Assembly (NCBI GenBank): GCA_031254615.1
Contig: JAIRUC010000092.1
Location: 1 to 39,797, forward strand
Length of the DNA: 39,797 nucleotides
Direction of reading: 5' to 3'
Origin: Treponema sp.
Lineage (GTDB): Bacteria > Spirochaetota > Spirochaetia > Treponematales > Breznakiellaceae
Shown here: in pieces, positions 16,213 to 23,703 of the stretch
Layout of the letters: the number at the start of each line of letters is the position of its first letter
Position numbering within the stretch: the stretch's first letter is position 1
The notes under the pieces: generated by a model
What the model was told of the DNA's origin: nothing
The model's database searches: none
The model's input: only the letters and a program-made list of their open reading frames with translations
Made by a program: the position numbers and the translations under genes

Positions 16213-17355
16213 TTACTTTAAAGCCCTAACCAATGCGGCGCAAACAACATCAACATCGCTTTCCATCATATCAGGATACAGGGGCAATGTTAACTCATGG
16301 GCGCAGACATATTCGGCTTTTGGCGTCTTGTTAATTTTATTTTTATAAGCACTAAAACCCTGAATAGCCGGATAATGGATGCTTGTTTGTACCCCGTCCT
16401 GTTTCATGGATTGAATAACCGCGGCCCTGTCTGTCGTCTCAGAAAGCAGAATGGGCATTATATGATAATTCGGCTTTCCCCGTGAAAAATGCCTGTAAGG
16501 AATTGAAACCGAAGGAATATTGTCGAGCCGCTCAAAATAACGCTCCACAATTTTTTTACGTTTGTTGTTCGCTTCTTCGAGCTTTTGCAGTTGGACAAGG
16601 CCAAGGGCAGAACTTATTTCGTGAATACGGTAATTTAAGCCCGGCGATTCTACGTCATAAGAGACCGCCCTGCCCTTATAACGGTCAAACGAAAGGACGG
16701 ACATTCCGTGAGAACGCAGACCTTTCAGCTTATTAAACAATTCCTGATCACGCGTAACAACCATGCCGCCCTCGCCTACTGCTATATTCTTGTTGCCAAA
16801 GAAACTGAAAGCGGAAATATCGCCAAAAGTGCCCAGCGCCTGTCCTTGATTCGAAGAATCGTTGTAACATGCCCCAGGCGTATGGGCGCAGTCTTCTATA
16901 AGAAGCAGATTATGCCGCTTACACAAACCGGCGATACGTTCCATATCACAGGCGAAGCCCGCATAATGGACGATCATTACAGCCTTTGTTTTTGGCGTAA
17001 TTTTCGCTTCGATATCATCCGGGTCCATTGACCAGTCTTCCATCGAAGTTATATCGGCAAGGACATTTTCGGCGCCAACCATTTGGGTAACGTTCTGATC
17101 GGCAACAAAAGTAAGAGAAGGGGTGATTATTTCATCGCCCCCGCCTAGGCCGCAGACTAAAAGAGCCATGTGAAGCGCCGCAGTACAGTTTGAAACCGCG
17201 AGACATCGCACATCATGCCCCAAAAAAGCGGCAAAAGCGGCTTCAAAATCATAGGTCTTCTGGCTGATTGTAAGCCAGCCAGAATCAAGAACCTCTTTTA
17301 CAGACTGATATTCTCTTTCGTCGTAATTTATTTTATGAAGCTGTACTTTCCACAT
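16213..17355 (-). CDS. DegT/DnrJ/EryC1/StrS-type sugar aminotransferase, first gene of the glycan operon
   Basis: Second PLP sugar aminotransferase of the operon, 380 residues and only distantly similar to the one at 831-1979. Motifs are SNCTAALHMAL at residues 55-65, LLIEDCAHTPGA at 151-162, and SFFGNKNIAVGEGGM at 184-198 with Lys189 as the PLP lysine. This text is closer to the ArnB/PseC/WbpE-like groups than to LegC. The ATG at 17355 has no strong ribosome binding site. It is the first gene after the divergent control region. Beside rfbC it may aminate a keto-deoxysugar of a dTDP or UDP series, but the substrate cannot be fixed. Confidence 0.88.
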   Translation of the reverse strand: MWKVQLHKINYDEREYQSVKEVLDSGWLTISQKTYDFEAAFAAFLGHDVRCLAVSNCTAALHMALLVCGLGGGDEIITPSLTFVADQNVTQMVGAENVLADITSMEDWSMDPDDIEAKITPKTKAVMIVHYAGFACDMERIAGLCKRHNLLLIEDCAHTPGACYNDSSNQGQALGTFGDISAFSFFGNKNIAVGEGGMVVTRDQELFNKLKGLRSHGMSVLSFDRYKGRAVSYDVESPGLNYRIHEISSALGLVQLQKLEEANNKRKKIVERYFERLDNIPSVSIPYRHFSRGKPNYHIMPILLSETTDRAAVIQSMKQDGVQTSIHYPAIQGFSAYKNKINKTPKAEYVCAHELTLPLYPDMMESDVDVVCAALVRALK

Positions 17356-17561
17356 GAAATTTACTTGAAACCAAGCTGTGTTCGTGCCATCTATAGTATT
17401 AGCGTTTGTCGCCTAAAGACAGGTACGGTTTTTTTAGGCAAAACCAATCCAAACCACTAAAAAATGGCTTTTTTATTGTTTTTTTGTAGAAATCTAACCG
17501 CTGCCGAAACAAGCTGGCCTGATTTGTGTCTTTTTATTTAGACACTTTCTCTTTATAATCA
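17356..17561 (-). promoter_or_regulatory. Long 5' leader of the glycan operon with overlapping inverted repeats; no gene
   Basis: If transcription starts just after the promoter at 17562-17591, the message has about 200 nt before the first start codon. I see no credible ORF here. On the minus strand there is a hairpin GTGTCT/AGACAC (17526-17545, 8-nt loop). Downstream, two overlapping pairings can be drawn: GGTTTT/AAAACC (17427-17445) whose loop GCCTAAA also pairs with TTTAGGC (arms 17433-17439 and 17411-17417). They could form a pseudoknot or alternative folds. No run of U directly follows a stem, so this is not a simple attenuator. It matches no riboswitch class I can recognise. Confidence 0.4.
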
Positions 17562-17591
17562 ATTATATCATTGTTTTAGGGGTTTATTCAA
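17562..17591 (-). promoter_or_regulatory. Sigma-70-like promoter for the glycan operon
   Basis: Reading the minus strand, TTGAAT (17586-17591) and a perfect TATAAT (17562-17567) are 18 bases apart. It points at the aminotransferase at 17355, with a predicted start near 17555. It is the best sigma-70-like match I found in this divergent region. Confidence 0.5.
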
Positions 17592-17631
17592 CGACATAAA
17601 ATAAAATTTGGGCTTTTTGTAATTCGATCAA

Positions 17632-17660
17632 TTGACGATTTTCCAATATAATGGTTAAAT
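17632..17660 (+). promoter_or_regulatory. Possible promoter for the leucine-rich-repeat gene
   Basis: TTGACG (17632-17637) is followed after 17 bases by TTAAAT (17655-17660). Transcription would start within a few bases of the ATG at 17671, leaving no room for a ribosome binding site. A perfect TATAAT at 17647-17652 lies between the two boxes but has no matching -35 at normal spacing; if used, the leader would be about 12 nt. Confidence 0.35.
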
Positions 17661-17670
17661 TAAACAGCAA

Positions 17671-19401
17671 ATGCCGGAAACAGCTATCAATCAAGAAGAT
17701 CTTGACCTTCACTGGATGGAAGAAGACGCGGAACTGGGCATTCCATCGGAGGGAATATACTGTAAAAACCTGGACGAGCTTTCAAAATATATCTCTGATG
17801 TAAAAAACACGGTAGTAAAAATCAATTTGGATAACCAGCCTGCCCTTAAGCAAATTCCACCTGTTTTGGGTGAGTGCATACGACTTGAAAAACTCGACAT
17901 ATCCCACACAGAAATTACAGAGATTCCGGATTTTTTATTTTCCCTGCCGAATCTGCGTTCTCTTTCCTGTTGCTGCAATCGGCTTAGCTGTCCTCCCAGC
18001 GGCTTTTCAAAAGCCAAAAAGCTGGAAAATCTGCATATAAGGATTAATGAAGGCTGGGCCTTTCCGGATGAAATAACCGCCCTGCCGGAACTAAAAAACC
18101 TTAACATTGATTTATACAAAAATATCGCTCTGCCGGAATCCATCGGAAATCTTGAAAAGCTGGAAACATTAACTCTGTCGTTAAAATACAAAGGAGGGGA
18201 CTGTGAGCCTTTGCCCAAATCTTTATCCGGGCATGACGCTTTAAAAAAAGTCAGCGTTAGTTCATTTTTTAACAAAGAAAAAACGTATGATCTTGACAGA
18301 ACAGCAGAGATGCTTGCTTCATGCCCTAAACTGGAATCTCTTTTACTTTCCGGCCTTAAAATTGAAGGCGGGCATGAGGCTCTTTCAAAACTTGCCGGTT
18401 TAAAAGAACTGAAGCTGGAACATTTGCACATTGACGGAAATGTTTTTACCATGCTCCCTGCTCTTTCCAAACTTGAAAAACTGATAATATGGGGCAGTGA
18501 ATTTAAAATAACCAAAATGCCCGATATTTTTGAAAGCCTGCCGAAACTACGGATATTTTCTTTTTCGGGCAATTTTGTACGCGATCTGCCGCCGTCACTC
18601 TACTCTCTTAAAAATTTGACAGAGCTGGAAATTGACAGCGCCGGTATTGCCGTGATAGACAAAAAAATAGGAGAGCTGAAAAACCTTAAAAAATTTCATT
18701 TTCAGGACAATGTGCTGGAAACCCTGCCTGAATCTATTTTTACACTGCCTAATCTTGCGATTCTGGATATCGAAGACAATCTTATTGTGCAAAAAGAACT
18801 TATGAAGATAAATGAGAACCTTATCCATCTTCACAAAAAAGGACAGAGGGTAGCGTTCTTTTACAAGGGACAGGGTGTTAATTACAAAATAAAACGTCTT
18901 CGCTCTGTTAATAGTACAGATGAAACGGATATTGACACCTATTATAAATATTGCCTTGAAGCGGTGTCCGAAGACCCTCATGCCATTCAATATGTTGAAA
19001 AAGACAAATTAAAAAACAACCAGCATTATTATGCCGCCCTTTGCGCCGCAGCGGTGGGCAAAAGCTGTTTTGCTTTGGAATATATAAATATCGAAACATT
19101 GGGACATTCGTCATATTTTAGCGTTTGTATGCAGGCGGCAAAAAGCTCCAACATCGGGCATATTTTTAAGCGTATCAGGGATGATCTGTTAACCGACATT
19201 GAATATACCAAAGTGTGCATAGAAGCTGCTCTGCATAACAATTCGGCGGATTTTCTTTCCCAAATAAACATTAAACGTTTCAGCCGTGCAGACTACGAGC
19301 GTATCTGCTGGGTTTCCATTTTACATAACCCTGCAACAATTTCCAAAGTAGATAATCCCAGTAATGAACTTCGCAAACTTGCTGAGAGACAAAATAGGTA
19401 G
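17671..19401 (+). CDS. Leucine-rich-repeat protein with C-terminal helical repeats
   Basis: A 576-residue protein without an obvious signal peptide or membrane helix. Residues about 50-400 are leucine-rich repeats of roughly 23 residues, with units such as LEKLDISHTEITEIPDFLFS, LPNLRSLSCCCNRLSCPPSG and LKNLTELEIDSAGIAVIDKK. The spacing LxxLxxLxI/L...I..LPxx is of the bacterial/plant-like cytoplasmic kind. Residues 424-576 hold five shorter units of 29-30 residues beginning Y-x-x-x-C and followed by an alanine-rich helix (starts at about 424, 453, 482, 512 and 542). These recall DUF4116-type repeats but I cannot confirm that. Most likely a protein-interaction scaffold; the partner is unknown. 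It is divergent from the glycan operon. There is no ribosome binding site before the ATG, so the start is less certain. Confidence 0.8.
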   Translation: MPETAINQEDLDLHWMEEDAELGIPSEGIYCKNLDELSKYISDVKNTVVKINLDNQPALKQIPPVLGECIRLEKLDISHTEITEIPDFLFSLPNLRSLSCCCNRLSCPPSGFSKAKKLENLHIRINEGWAFPDEITALPELKNLNIDLYKNIALPESIGNLEKLETLTLSLKYKGGDCEPLPKSLSGHDALKKVSVSSFFNKEKTYDLDRTAEMLASCPKLESLLLSGLKIEGGHEALSKLAGLKELKLEHLHIDGNVFTMLPALSKLEKLIIWGSEFKITKMPDIFESLPKLRIFSFSGNFVRDLPPSLYSLKNLTELEIDSAGIAVIDKKIGELKNLKKFHFQDNVLETLPESIFTLPNLAILDIEDNLIVQKELMKINENLIHLHKKGQRVAFFYKGQGVNYKIKRLRSVNSTDETDIDTYYKYCLEAVSEDPHAIQYVEKDKLKNNQHYYAALCAAAVGKSCFALEYINIETLGHSSYFSVCMQAAKSSNIGHIFKRIRDDLLTDIEYTKVCIEAALHNNSADFLSQINIKRFSRADYERICWVSILHNPATISKVDNPSNELRKLAERQNR

Positions 19402-19512
19402 CAGATAGTTGAGAATGGGGAATTGAACTTGTTTCTATGTTTTTTGTCAATTTGTGTGAAAAAGAGCAGTTTGTTAATCAGATAAAACGGCCTTGTCTGA
19501 CATAAATATAAA

Positions 19513-19540
19513 TTGTTTTTTTTAAAATTAGTGTTATATT
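19513..19540 (+). promoter_or_regulatory. Possible promoter for the lipoprotein/radical SAM pair
   Basis: TTGTTT (19513-19518) and TATATT (19535-19540), 16 bases apart, sit directly before the ATG at 19549. The predicted start is within about 2 nt of that ATG, again with no ribosome binding site. The surrounding DNA (19402-19548) is AT-rich and holds no other gene. Confidence 0.35.
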
Positions 19541-19548
19541 TATAGTAT

Positions 19549-19983
19549 ATGACGAAGATTTCCGAACGCTGTCGAAAAATTCTCAGAACGGTTTTTCGCG
19601 GTATTGGCGTATCGGTGGTTTCGCTGATTATTCAGGCATGTTACGGCATACTGCCTCCGGATGAACCCGGTTGTGAATACGGAATGCCTCCCCCGGATTA
19701 TATCCAGGAAATTTCGATCCGTGGAACAGTAACGGCAAAGAAAACCGGAAATCCTATTTTCGGGATTCGAGTTTCTGTTGTAATCGAAGAAACCGAGTAT
19801 TGGGAGCGTACCGACAAATATGGATATTTTAGTCTCTGGGTTCCGGTTCAGGATGTTTATCAGTTAAAAATTGAAGATGTCGATGGCACATACAATGATG
19901 GCCTGTTTAAGGAACAAACATGGACGCTTAAACATAACGATACATACAGCACCCTATTGATAGGTATGGATATTGAGGAGTAA
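19549..19983 (+). CDS. Small lipoprotein of the rSAM/lipoprotein system
   Basis: A 144-residue predicted lipoprotein. A charged N-terminus (residues 1-17) is followed by a hydrophobic segment and Cys31 (SLIIQAC), the lipidation site. Right after it come the proline-rich CYGILPPDEP and the conserved-looking CEYGMPPPDYI with a second cysteine (Cys42). Residues about 55-140 look like a carboxypeptidase-regulatory-like beta-sandwich (GTVTAKKTGNPIFGIRVSVV, then TDKYGYFSLWVP). A lipoprotein of this plan, with the EYGMPPxDY motif, encoded directly before a SPASM radical SAM protein, matches what I know as the rSAM/lipoprotein pair (TIGR04134 with TIGR04133), described mostly from Bacteroidetes. It overlaps the enzyme gene by 11 nt. 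It may be the substrate of the enzyme, but function is not established. Confidence 0.82.
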   Translation: MTKISERCRKILRTVFRGIGVSVVSLIIQACYGILPPDEPGCEYGMPPPDYIQEISIRGTVTAKKTGNPIFGIRVSVVIEETEYWERTDKYGYFSLWVPVQDVYQLKIEDVDGTYNDGLFKEQTWTLKHNDTYSTLLIGMDIEE

Positions 19984-21049
19984 ATTTTCACATTTTATTT
20001 TTAATCTGTACCGATATAATGAAACGCAGCTTCATCAGTTAAAGTATCTGTTTTGGGAATGTACACGCCGCTGTAATTTAAATTGTATTCACTGCGGTTC
20101 GGATTGTTCTGCAAACGCCCAAAATCAGGATATGCCTTTTGATGATTTTCTGAATGCGATACTGCCCTACGCCGAATCAAATGCAAAAGAACGCATCGTC
20201 ATTGCCATTACCGGAGGTGAACCTTCCTTGCGGGAAGACCTCTCCGATTGCGGGCGCAAACTTCGCGAGCACGGGTTTTTGTGGGGCATGGTAACCAACG
20301 GATACAATTACACAAACAATTTGCATTCAAAACTGATGTCAGCAGGATTGGGTTCCGTTACAGTGAGCCTTGACGGTTTTGAAGCCTCGCACAACTGGCT
20401 TCGCGGCAGCCCGCAAAGTTTTAACAGAGCGGTCAAGGCGATTGATATTATCGCATCCACACCCCGGCTTACTTACGACATTGTAACCTGCGTCAATCAA
20501 AAAAACATTGATGAGCTTGAAGCGTTTAAAGATTTTTTAATCCGGCACAAGGTAAAAGCATGGCGGCTGTTTACGATCTCGCCAATCGGGCGTGCGGCCG
20601 ATAACCCCGACTTACATTTGAGTCCAGATCAATTACGTTGGCTGATGGATTTTATTGTCCGCTCACGCGCCGATAACCGCATTAAGGTATACTTTAGCTG
20701 CGAAGCTTACACCGGCGATTACGAAGGAAAGGTACGCGACGGTTATTTTTTTTGCCACGCCGGTATCAATATCGTTTCGGTTTTAATTGACGGTTCAATT
20801 TCCGCCTGCCCGAATATCGACCGGCATTTTATTCAGGGAAACATTTACAGTGATAATTTTCAGGATGTGTGGAATAACCGCTTTGAAGTAATGCGCGATC
20901 GCAGATGGACAAAAACCGGACTTTGTAAAAAATGCCGCGACTACCGCAACTGCAAAGGAGGCGCTATGCACCTGTGGAATGAAAAGCAGGACGGCATTAT
21001 GCGCTGTATTCATCGTGACATAACGGACAAAACAGAAGCTGTTCCATGA
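19973..21049 (+). CDS. Radical SAM/SPASM protein of the rSAM/lipoprotein system
   Basis: A 358-residue radical SAM enzyme. The cluster motif CxxxCxxC is Cys34-Cys38-Cys41 within FWECTRRCNLNCIHCGSDC; an extra Cys30 and Cys45 flank it. GGEP (AITGGEPSLRED) binds SAM. A C-terminal SPASM region with CHAGINIVSVLIDGSISACP and GLCKKCRDYRNCKGGAMHLW provides cysteines for auxiliary clusters. SPASM enzymes mostly modify peptides or proteins. The gene starts from TTG inside the lipoprotein gene; no ATG or GTG is available in frame before the core, and family members begin at a similar distance from the motif. Translational coupling through the 11-nt overlap ties the enzyme tightly to the lipoprotein. Confidence 0.9.
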   Translation: MRSKFSHFIFNLYRYNETQLHQLKYLFWECTRRCNLNCIHCGSDCSANAQNQDMPFDDFLNAILPYAESNAKERIVIAITGGEPSLREDLSDCGRKLREHGFLWGMVTNGYNYTNNLHSKLMSAGLGSVTVSLDGFEASHNWLRGSPQSFNRAVKAIDIIASTPRLTYDIVTCVNQKNIDELEAFKDFLIRHKVKAWRLFTISPIGRAADNPDLHLSPDQLRWLMDFIVRSRADNRIKVYFSCEAYTGDYEGKVRDGYFFCHAGINIVSVLIDGSISACPNIDRHFIQGNIYSDNFQDVWNNRFEVMRDRRWTKTGLCKKCRDYRNCKGGAMHLWNEKQDGIMRCIHRDITDKTEAVP

Positions 21050-21054
21050 TTCCG

Positions 21055-22380
21055 CTACAACTGCCACTTTTCACTTGTATCGCTTTGCATTATAGGAACA
21101 CGCCTTTCAATGTCCAGTACTCTGACTTGCAGACGACGCATAGCGCCGGTTCCGATTATGCCGATAACAACAATTATATTTGCTCCTGCGGCATTGCCTA
21201 TACTTAAAAAATCATCGTCGCTTACATAGCCGGACATTTGGAATTCTTGTTCCGCTTCAATTAATTTGGCGTTCTGCCGATCAACAACGCCTATGCCCTT
21301 CCGTATAAAGTCGGAAGTTATGTTATCAGCAACCGCCGTTGTCATTGGATTAGCGCTTACATCGTTATAAATCCACACACGCGCATCTTTGGGAAGAACG
21401 TTCTGAACTTCGCTGCTTGCAAGGGCGGCAACCCGGTCTGTCTGACTGCGGGAGTTATCATAGTCGCTGGCAAGCATTGCCTGATCCTGTAAAATTCTGT
21501 TCAGCCGGGCAAGCACTTCCCTTGCTTTTGGATTTCCCGTTTCATCAAAAACCTGCTGCATAAAGTTAGCTGCAACTTTTGTTTCTCCGAACGCCTCATA
21601 AAGAACAGACGCATTCTCCGCCGCGGCAAAGCTTTTATACCGCTCATAAATTCCAAGGTAGGCTTCAAGGGCTGTCCTGTAGCTTCCCTCTTTCACGCGG
21701 GCAAGGGCGTCTTTCATTTCCGCCTGCAAAATTTTGTCTTTTGACTTATCTTTCGCTAAAGCGCGGTTTTCAATTGCGGTATAAGGGGCAACATCCCTGC
21801 CAAGATATTTAAGCTGTCTGTCAACAACAGCCCTTAGAAGCATTGATGCGGAAGGATAATTTTCTCTATCCGAAGATCTGTTGCTGTCTTTTTTAAAAAC
21901 CGGACCGATAACGCTTCCGTCGCGGGAGCGTGTAAGAGAATAATTAAATTCAATTTCTACATTGGTGACATAATCAGTATAATATACAGTTTTGCCGTCC
22001 TTGGTTTTGTATGAACCTTGCTGGGCTTCAGTCATTGCATCAACCCGTGTTATCCGCCCGACAAACAGAGCATCCACATAGTTCTCTATACTTTGGTTAC
22101 TCCTTCGCAGGCGTTCAATTTCCGAAGGGTCTACCAGAGTAAAATAATTCAATGCCTTTATGTTGATGGTCGCGGCTGTCGCAGCATATTGAGCCATTTC
22201 CCTATAGACGCTGTTATTGGAAGCGGCTTCAAACGTCATAATCGCGATACGTTTGATGCCGGCAGTATTTAAGGCCGGCGGCCGCTGTACCTCTAATCTA
22301 ATCGTTGTGGCGCAGGCGGTGAGAAGTAAAACCAGCAGTACAGGCAGCGCAAAAATTATACAATTATTTTTTTGTACCAT
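21055..22380 (-). CDS. Lipoprotein with CsgG/LpoB-like domains
   Basis: A 441-residue predicted lipoprotein. The ATG at 22380 is chosen over the one at 22416 because it has AAGGA upstream and opens directly into a signal peptide ending LLLTAC (Cys23). The first domain (about residues 35-200) begins GIKRIAIMTFEAASNN, the beta-strand opening seen in CsgG/LpoB-type proteins. A helical, possibly TPR-like middle (about 210-310) follows, then a second CsgG-like part, with VWIYNDVSANPMTTAVADNI and AAGANIIVVIGIIGTGAMRR. Such proteins occur at the outer membrane or periplasm as secretion or cell-wall-synthase cofactors; the role here is unknown. It is convergent with the radical SAM gene, 5 nt apart. 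Confidence 0.72.
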   Translation of the reverse strand: MVQKNNCIIFALPVLLVLLLTACATTIRLEVQRPPALNTAGIKRIAIMTFEAASNNSVYREMAQYAATAATINIKALNYFTLVDPSEIERLRRSNQSIENYVDALFVGRITRVDAMTEAQQGSYKTKDGKTVYYTDYVTNVEIEFNYSLTRSRDGSVIGPVFKKDSNRSSDRENYPSASMLLRAVVDRQLKYLGRDVAPYTAIENRALAKDKSKDKILQAEMKDALARVKEGSYRTALEAYLGIYERYKSFAAAENASVLYEAFGETKVAANFMQQVFDETGNPKAREVLARLNRILQDQAMLASDYDNSRSQTDRVAALASSEVQNVLPKDARVWIYNDVSANPMTTAVADNITSDFIRKGIGVVDRQNAKLIEAEQEFQMSGYVSDDDFLSIGNAAGANIIVVIGIIGTGAMRRLQVRVLDIERRVPIMQSDTSEKWQL

Positions 22381-22441
22381 ATTGTTCTTTCCTTGATAAA
22401 CTTTCATTTCTGCCATGCGGCTCTATTCTTCAGCTATATTT

Positions 22442-22470
22442 ATCATAACGCAAATAATGGAACTGCACAA
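22442..22470 (-). promoter_or_regulatory. Possible promoter for the CsgG-like lipoprotein gene
   Basis: On the minus strand TTGTGC (22465-22470) and TATGAT (22442-22447) are 17 bases apart, about 60 nt before the ATG at 22380. The -35 match is weak. A short palindrome CCACA-CGC-TGTGG lies just upstream at 22476-22488. Confidence 0.3.
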
Positions 22471-22559
22471 CTGCGCCACACGCTGTGGAGACGGCGTAAA
22501 AAATTTGCCCTTCTATAAAAATGATGACAGACGCCATTATCTGTGGTAGCCTGATAGGT

Positions 22560-23546
22560 ATGAAAGACAGCATCAACTGGGCATTAACAGGAACCGGGGG
22601 GATTACCAATAAATTTCTTGAGGGGCTTAGGGCTACCAATGGGCGGGCGGCGGCGGTAGTTTCCCGCACACGGGAAAATGCGGAAGCCTTCACCGCGAGA
22701 AACGGTATTGAAAAGGCGTTTGATAACTTTGATCTAATGCTGAAAGACCCGTCTATTGATGTGGTGTATATCGGCACTCCACACACTACCCATAAGGATT
22801 TTGCCGTCCGCGCTCTAAAAGCGCGGAAAGCGGTGTTATGCGAAAAACCCGCGGCGATTAACGCCGGCGAACTGAAGGAGATAATTCAGACAGCACGGGA
22901 AAATAATGTTTTTTTTATGGAGGCCATGTGGACCCGTTTTATCCCGCCGGTGCGCAAGGTTCGGGAATGGCTGTCCCAGAACCTCATTGGCGAGGTACAA
23001 ATGATACAAGCCAATTTTGGTTTTAACGCCCCGTTTGATCCCAATCACCGGCTGTTCAACCCTGATCTGGGCGGCGGAGCATTGCTTGATGCGGGCATTT
23101 ATCCCCTTTCATTTATCTCCATGGTCTTTGGGGGCAAAAAACCAGCAGACATTCAATCGCGGCTTTTCTTCGGCAAGAGCGGAGCGGATGAAGAAGACGC
23201 TATCATTCTTTCCTACGGCGGCCCCCGGATAGCCCATGCCGCCGCCGCGCTTACCGTTCAACTGGAAAACGATGCATGGATTTATGGGACGCTGGGCAGA
23301 ATTCATATTCCCAATTTTATTTGGTCGCGCGGCGCAAAACTTTTATTGGACGGTAAAGACGAATACCACTTTCAGCCTGAGTTTATTTCCAACGGCTACA
23401 ATTACGAAGCCGAAGAAGTAATGCGCTGCATCCGGGAAGGAAAAACAGAAAGCGCCGTGATGCCTTGGGACGAATCTCTGGTTATTATGGAAACCATGGA
23501 CACAATCCGCAGTCAATGGGATTTTCGTTACCCGTCAGAAATATAA
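22560..23546 (+). CDS. Gfo/Idh/MocA family NAD(P)-dependent oxidoreductase
   Basis: A 328-residue oxidoreductase of the glucose-fructose oxidoreductase/inositol dehydrogenase superfamily. An N-terminal Rossmann motif (GTGGIT at residues 11-16) is followed by the conserved EKP motif at 95-97 (AVLCEKPAAIN) and the substrate-domain text GGGALLDAGIYPL. The layout, with FMEAMWTRFIPP, resembles trans-1,2-dihydrobenzene-1,2-diol dehydrogenase-like members, many of which act on sugars. The frame opens at 22521, but the ATG at 22560 puts the Rossmann strand at the usual place; neither has a convincing ribosome binding site. It stands alone between divergent and spaced neighbours. Substrate unknown. 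Confidence 0.87.
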   Translation: MKDSINWALTGTGGITNKFLEGLRATNGRAAAVVSRTRENAEAFTARNGIEKAFDNFDLMLKDPSIDVVYIGTPHTTHKDFAVRALKARKAVLCEKPAAINAGELKEIIQTARENNVFFMEAMWTRFIPPVRKVREWLSQNLIGEVQMIQANFGFNAPFDPNHRLFNPDLGGGALLDAGIYPLSFISMVFGGKKPADIQSRLFFGKSGADEEDAIILSYGGPRIAHAAAALTVQLENDAWIYGTLGRIHIPNFIWSRGAKLLLDGKDEYHFQPEFISNGYNYEAEEVMRCIREGKTESAVMPWDESLVIMETMDTIRSQWDFRYPSEI

Positions 23547-23597
23547 AAGCTCAGATGCCGCTGGAATTACATACATTTTAACCGTACCGCTTAGGGC

Positions 23598-23626
23598 TTG
23601 AAAAATCCGCCTTATAGCGGGATAAT
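23598..23626 (+). promoter_or_regulatory. Sigma-70-like promoter for the glycosyltransferase gene
   Basis: TTGAAA (23598-23603), a 17-base spacer and GATAAT (23621-23626): five of six matches in each box. The predicted leader to the ATG at 23704 is about 70 nt and contains a small palindrome, GTTTTTATAAAAAC (23654-23667). Confidence 0.45.
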
Positions 23627-23703
23627 GCAGATAGTGAATGTAAATTTAGCCCGTTTTTATAAAAACCCGCAATTTCCAACAAACATGCCATAGGAGCATG
23701 AAA

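Noticed and set aside
1-17355. Idea that the operon makes legionaminic or pseudaminic acid
   Set aside because: Although the aminotransferase resembles LegC, no NeuB-type synthase, NeuC/LegG epimerase-hydrolase or CMP transferase is present in the window, and a PglC-type transferase plus an acyl module fit a UDP-amino-sugar product better. Such genes could still lie beyond the left edge.
17709-18572. Minus-strand ORF of 287 codons under the LRR gene
   Set aside because: Leucine-rich-repeat codons (CTT, GAA, AAA) leave few stops on the complement; the product is serine/phenylalanine-rich without any domain.
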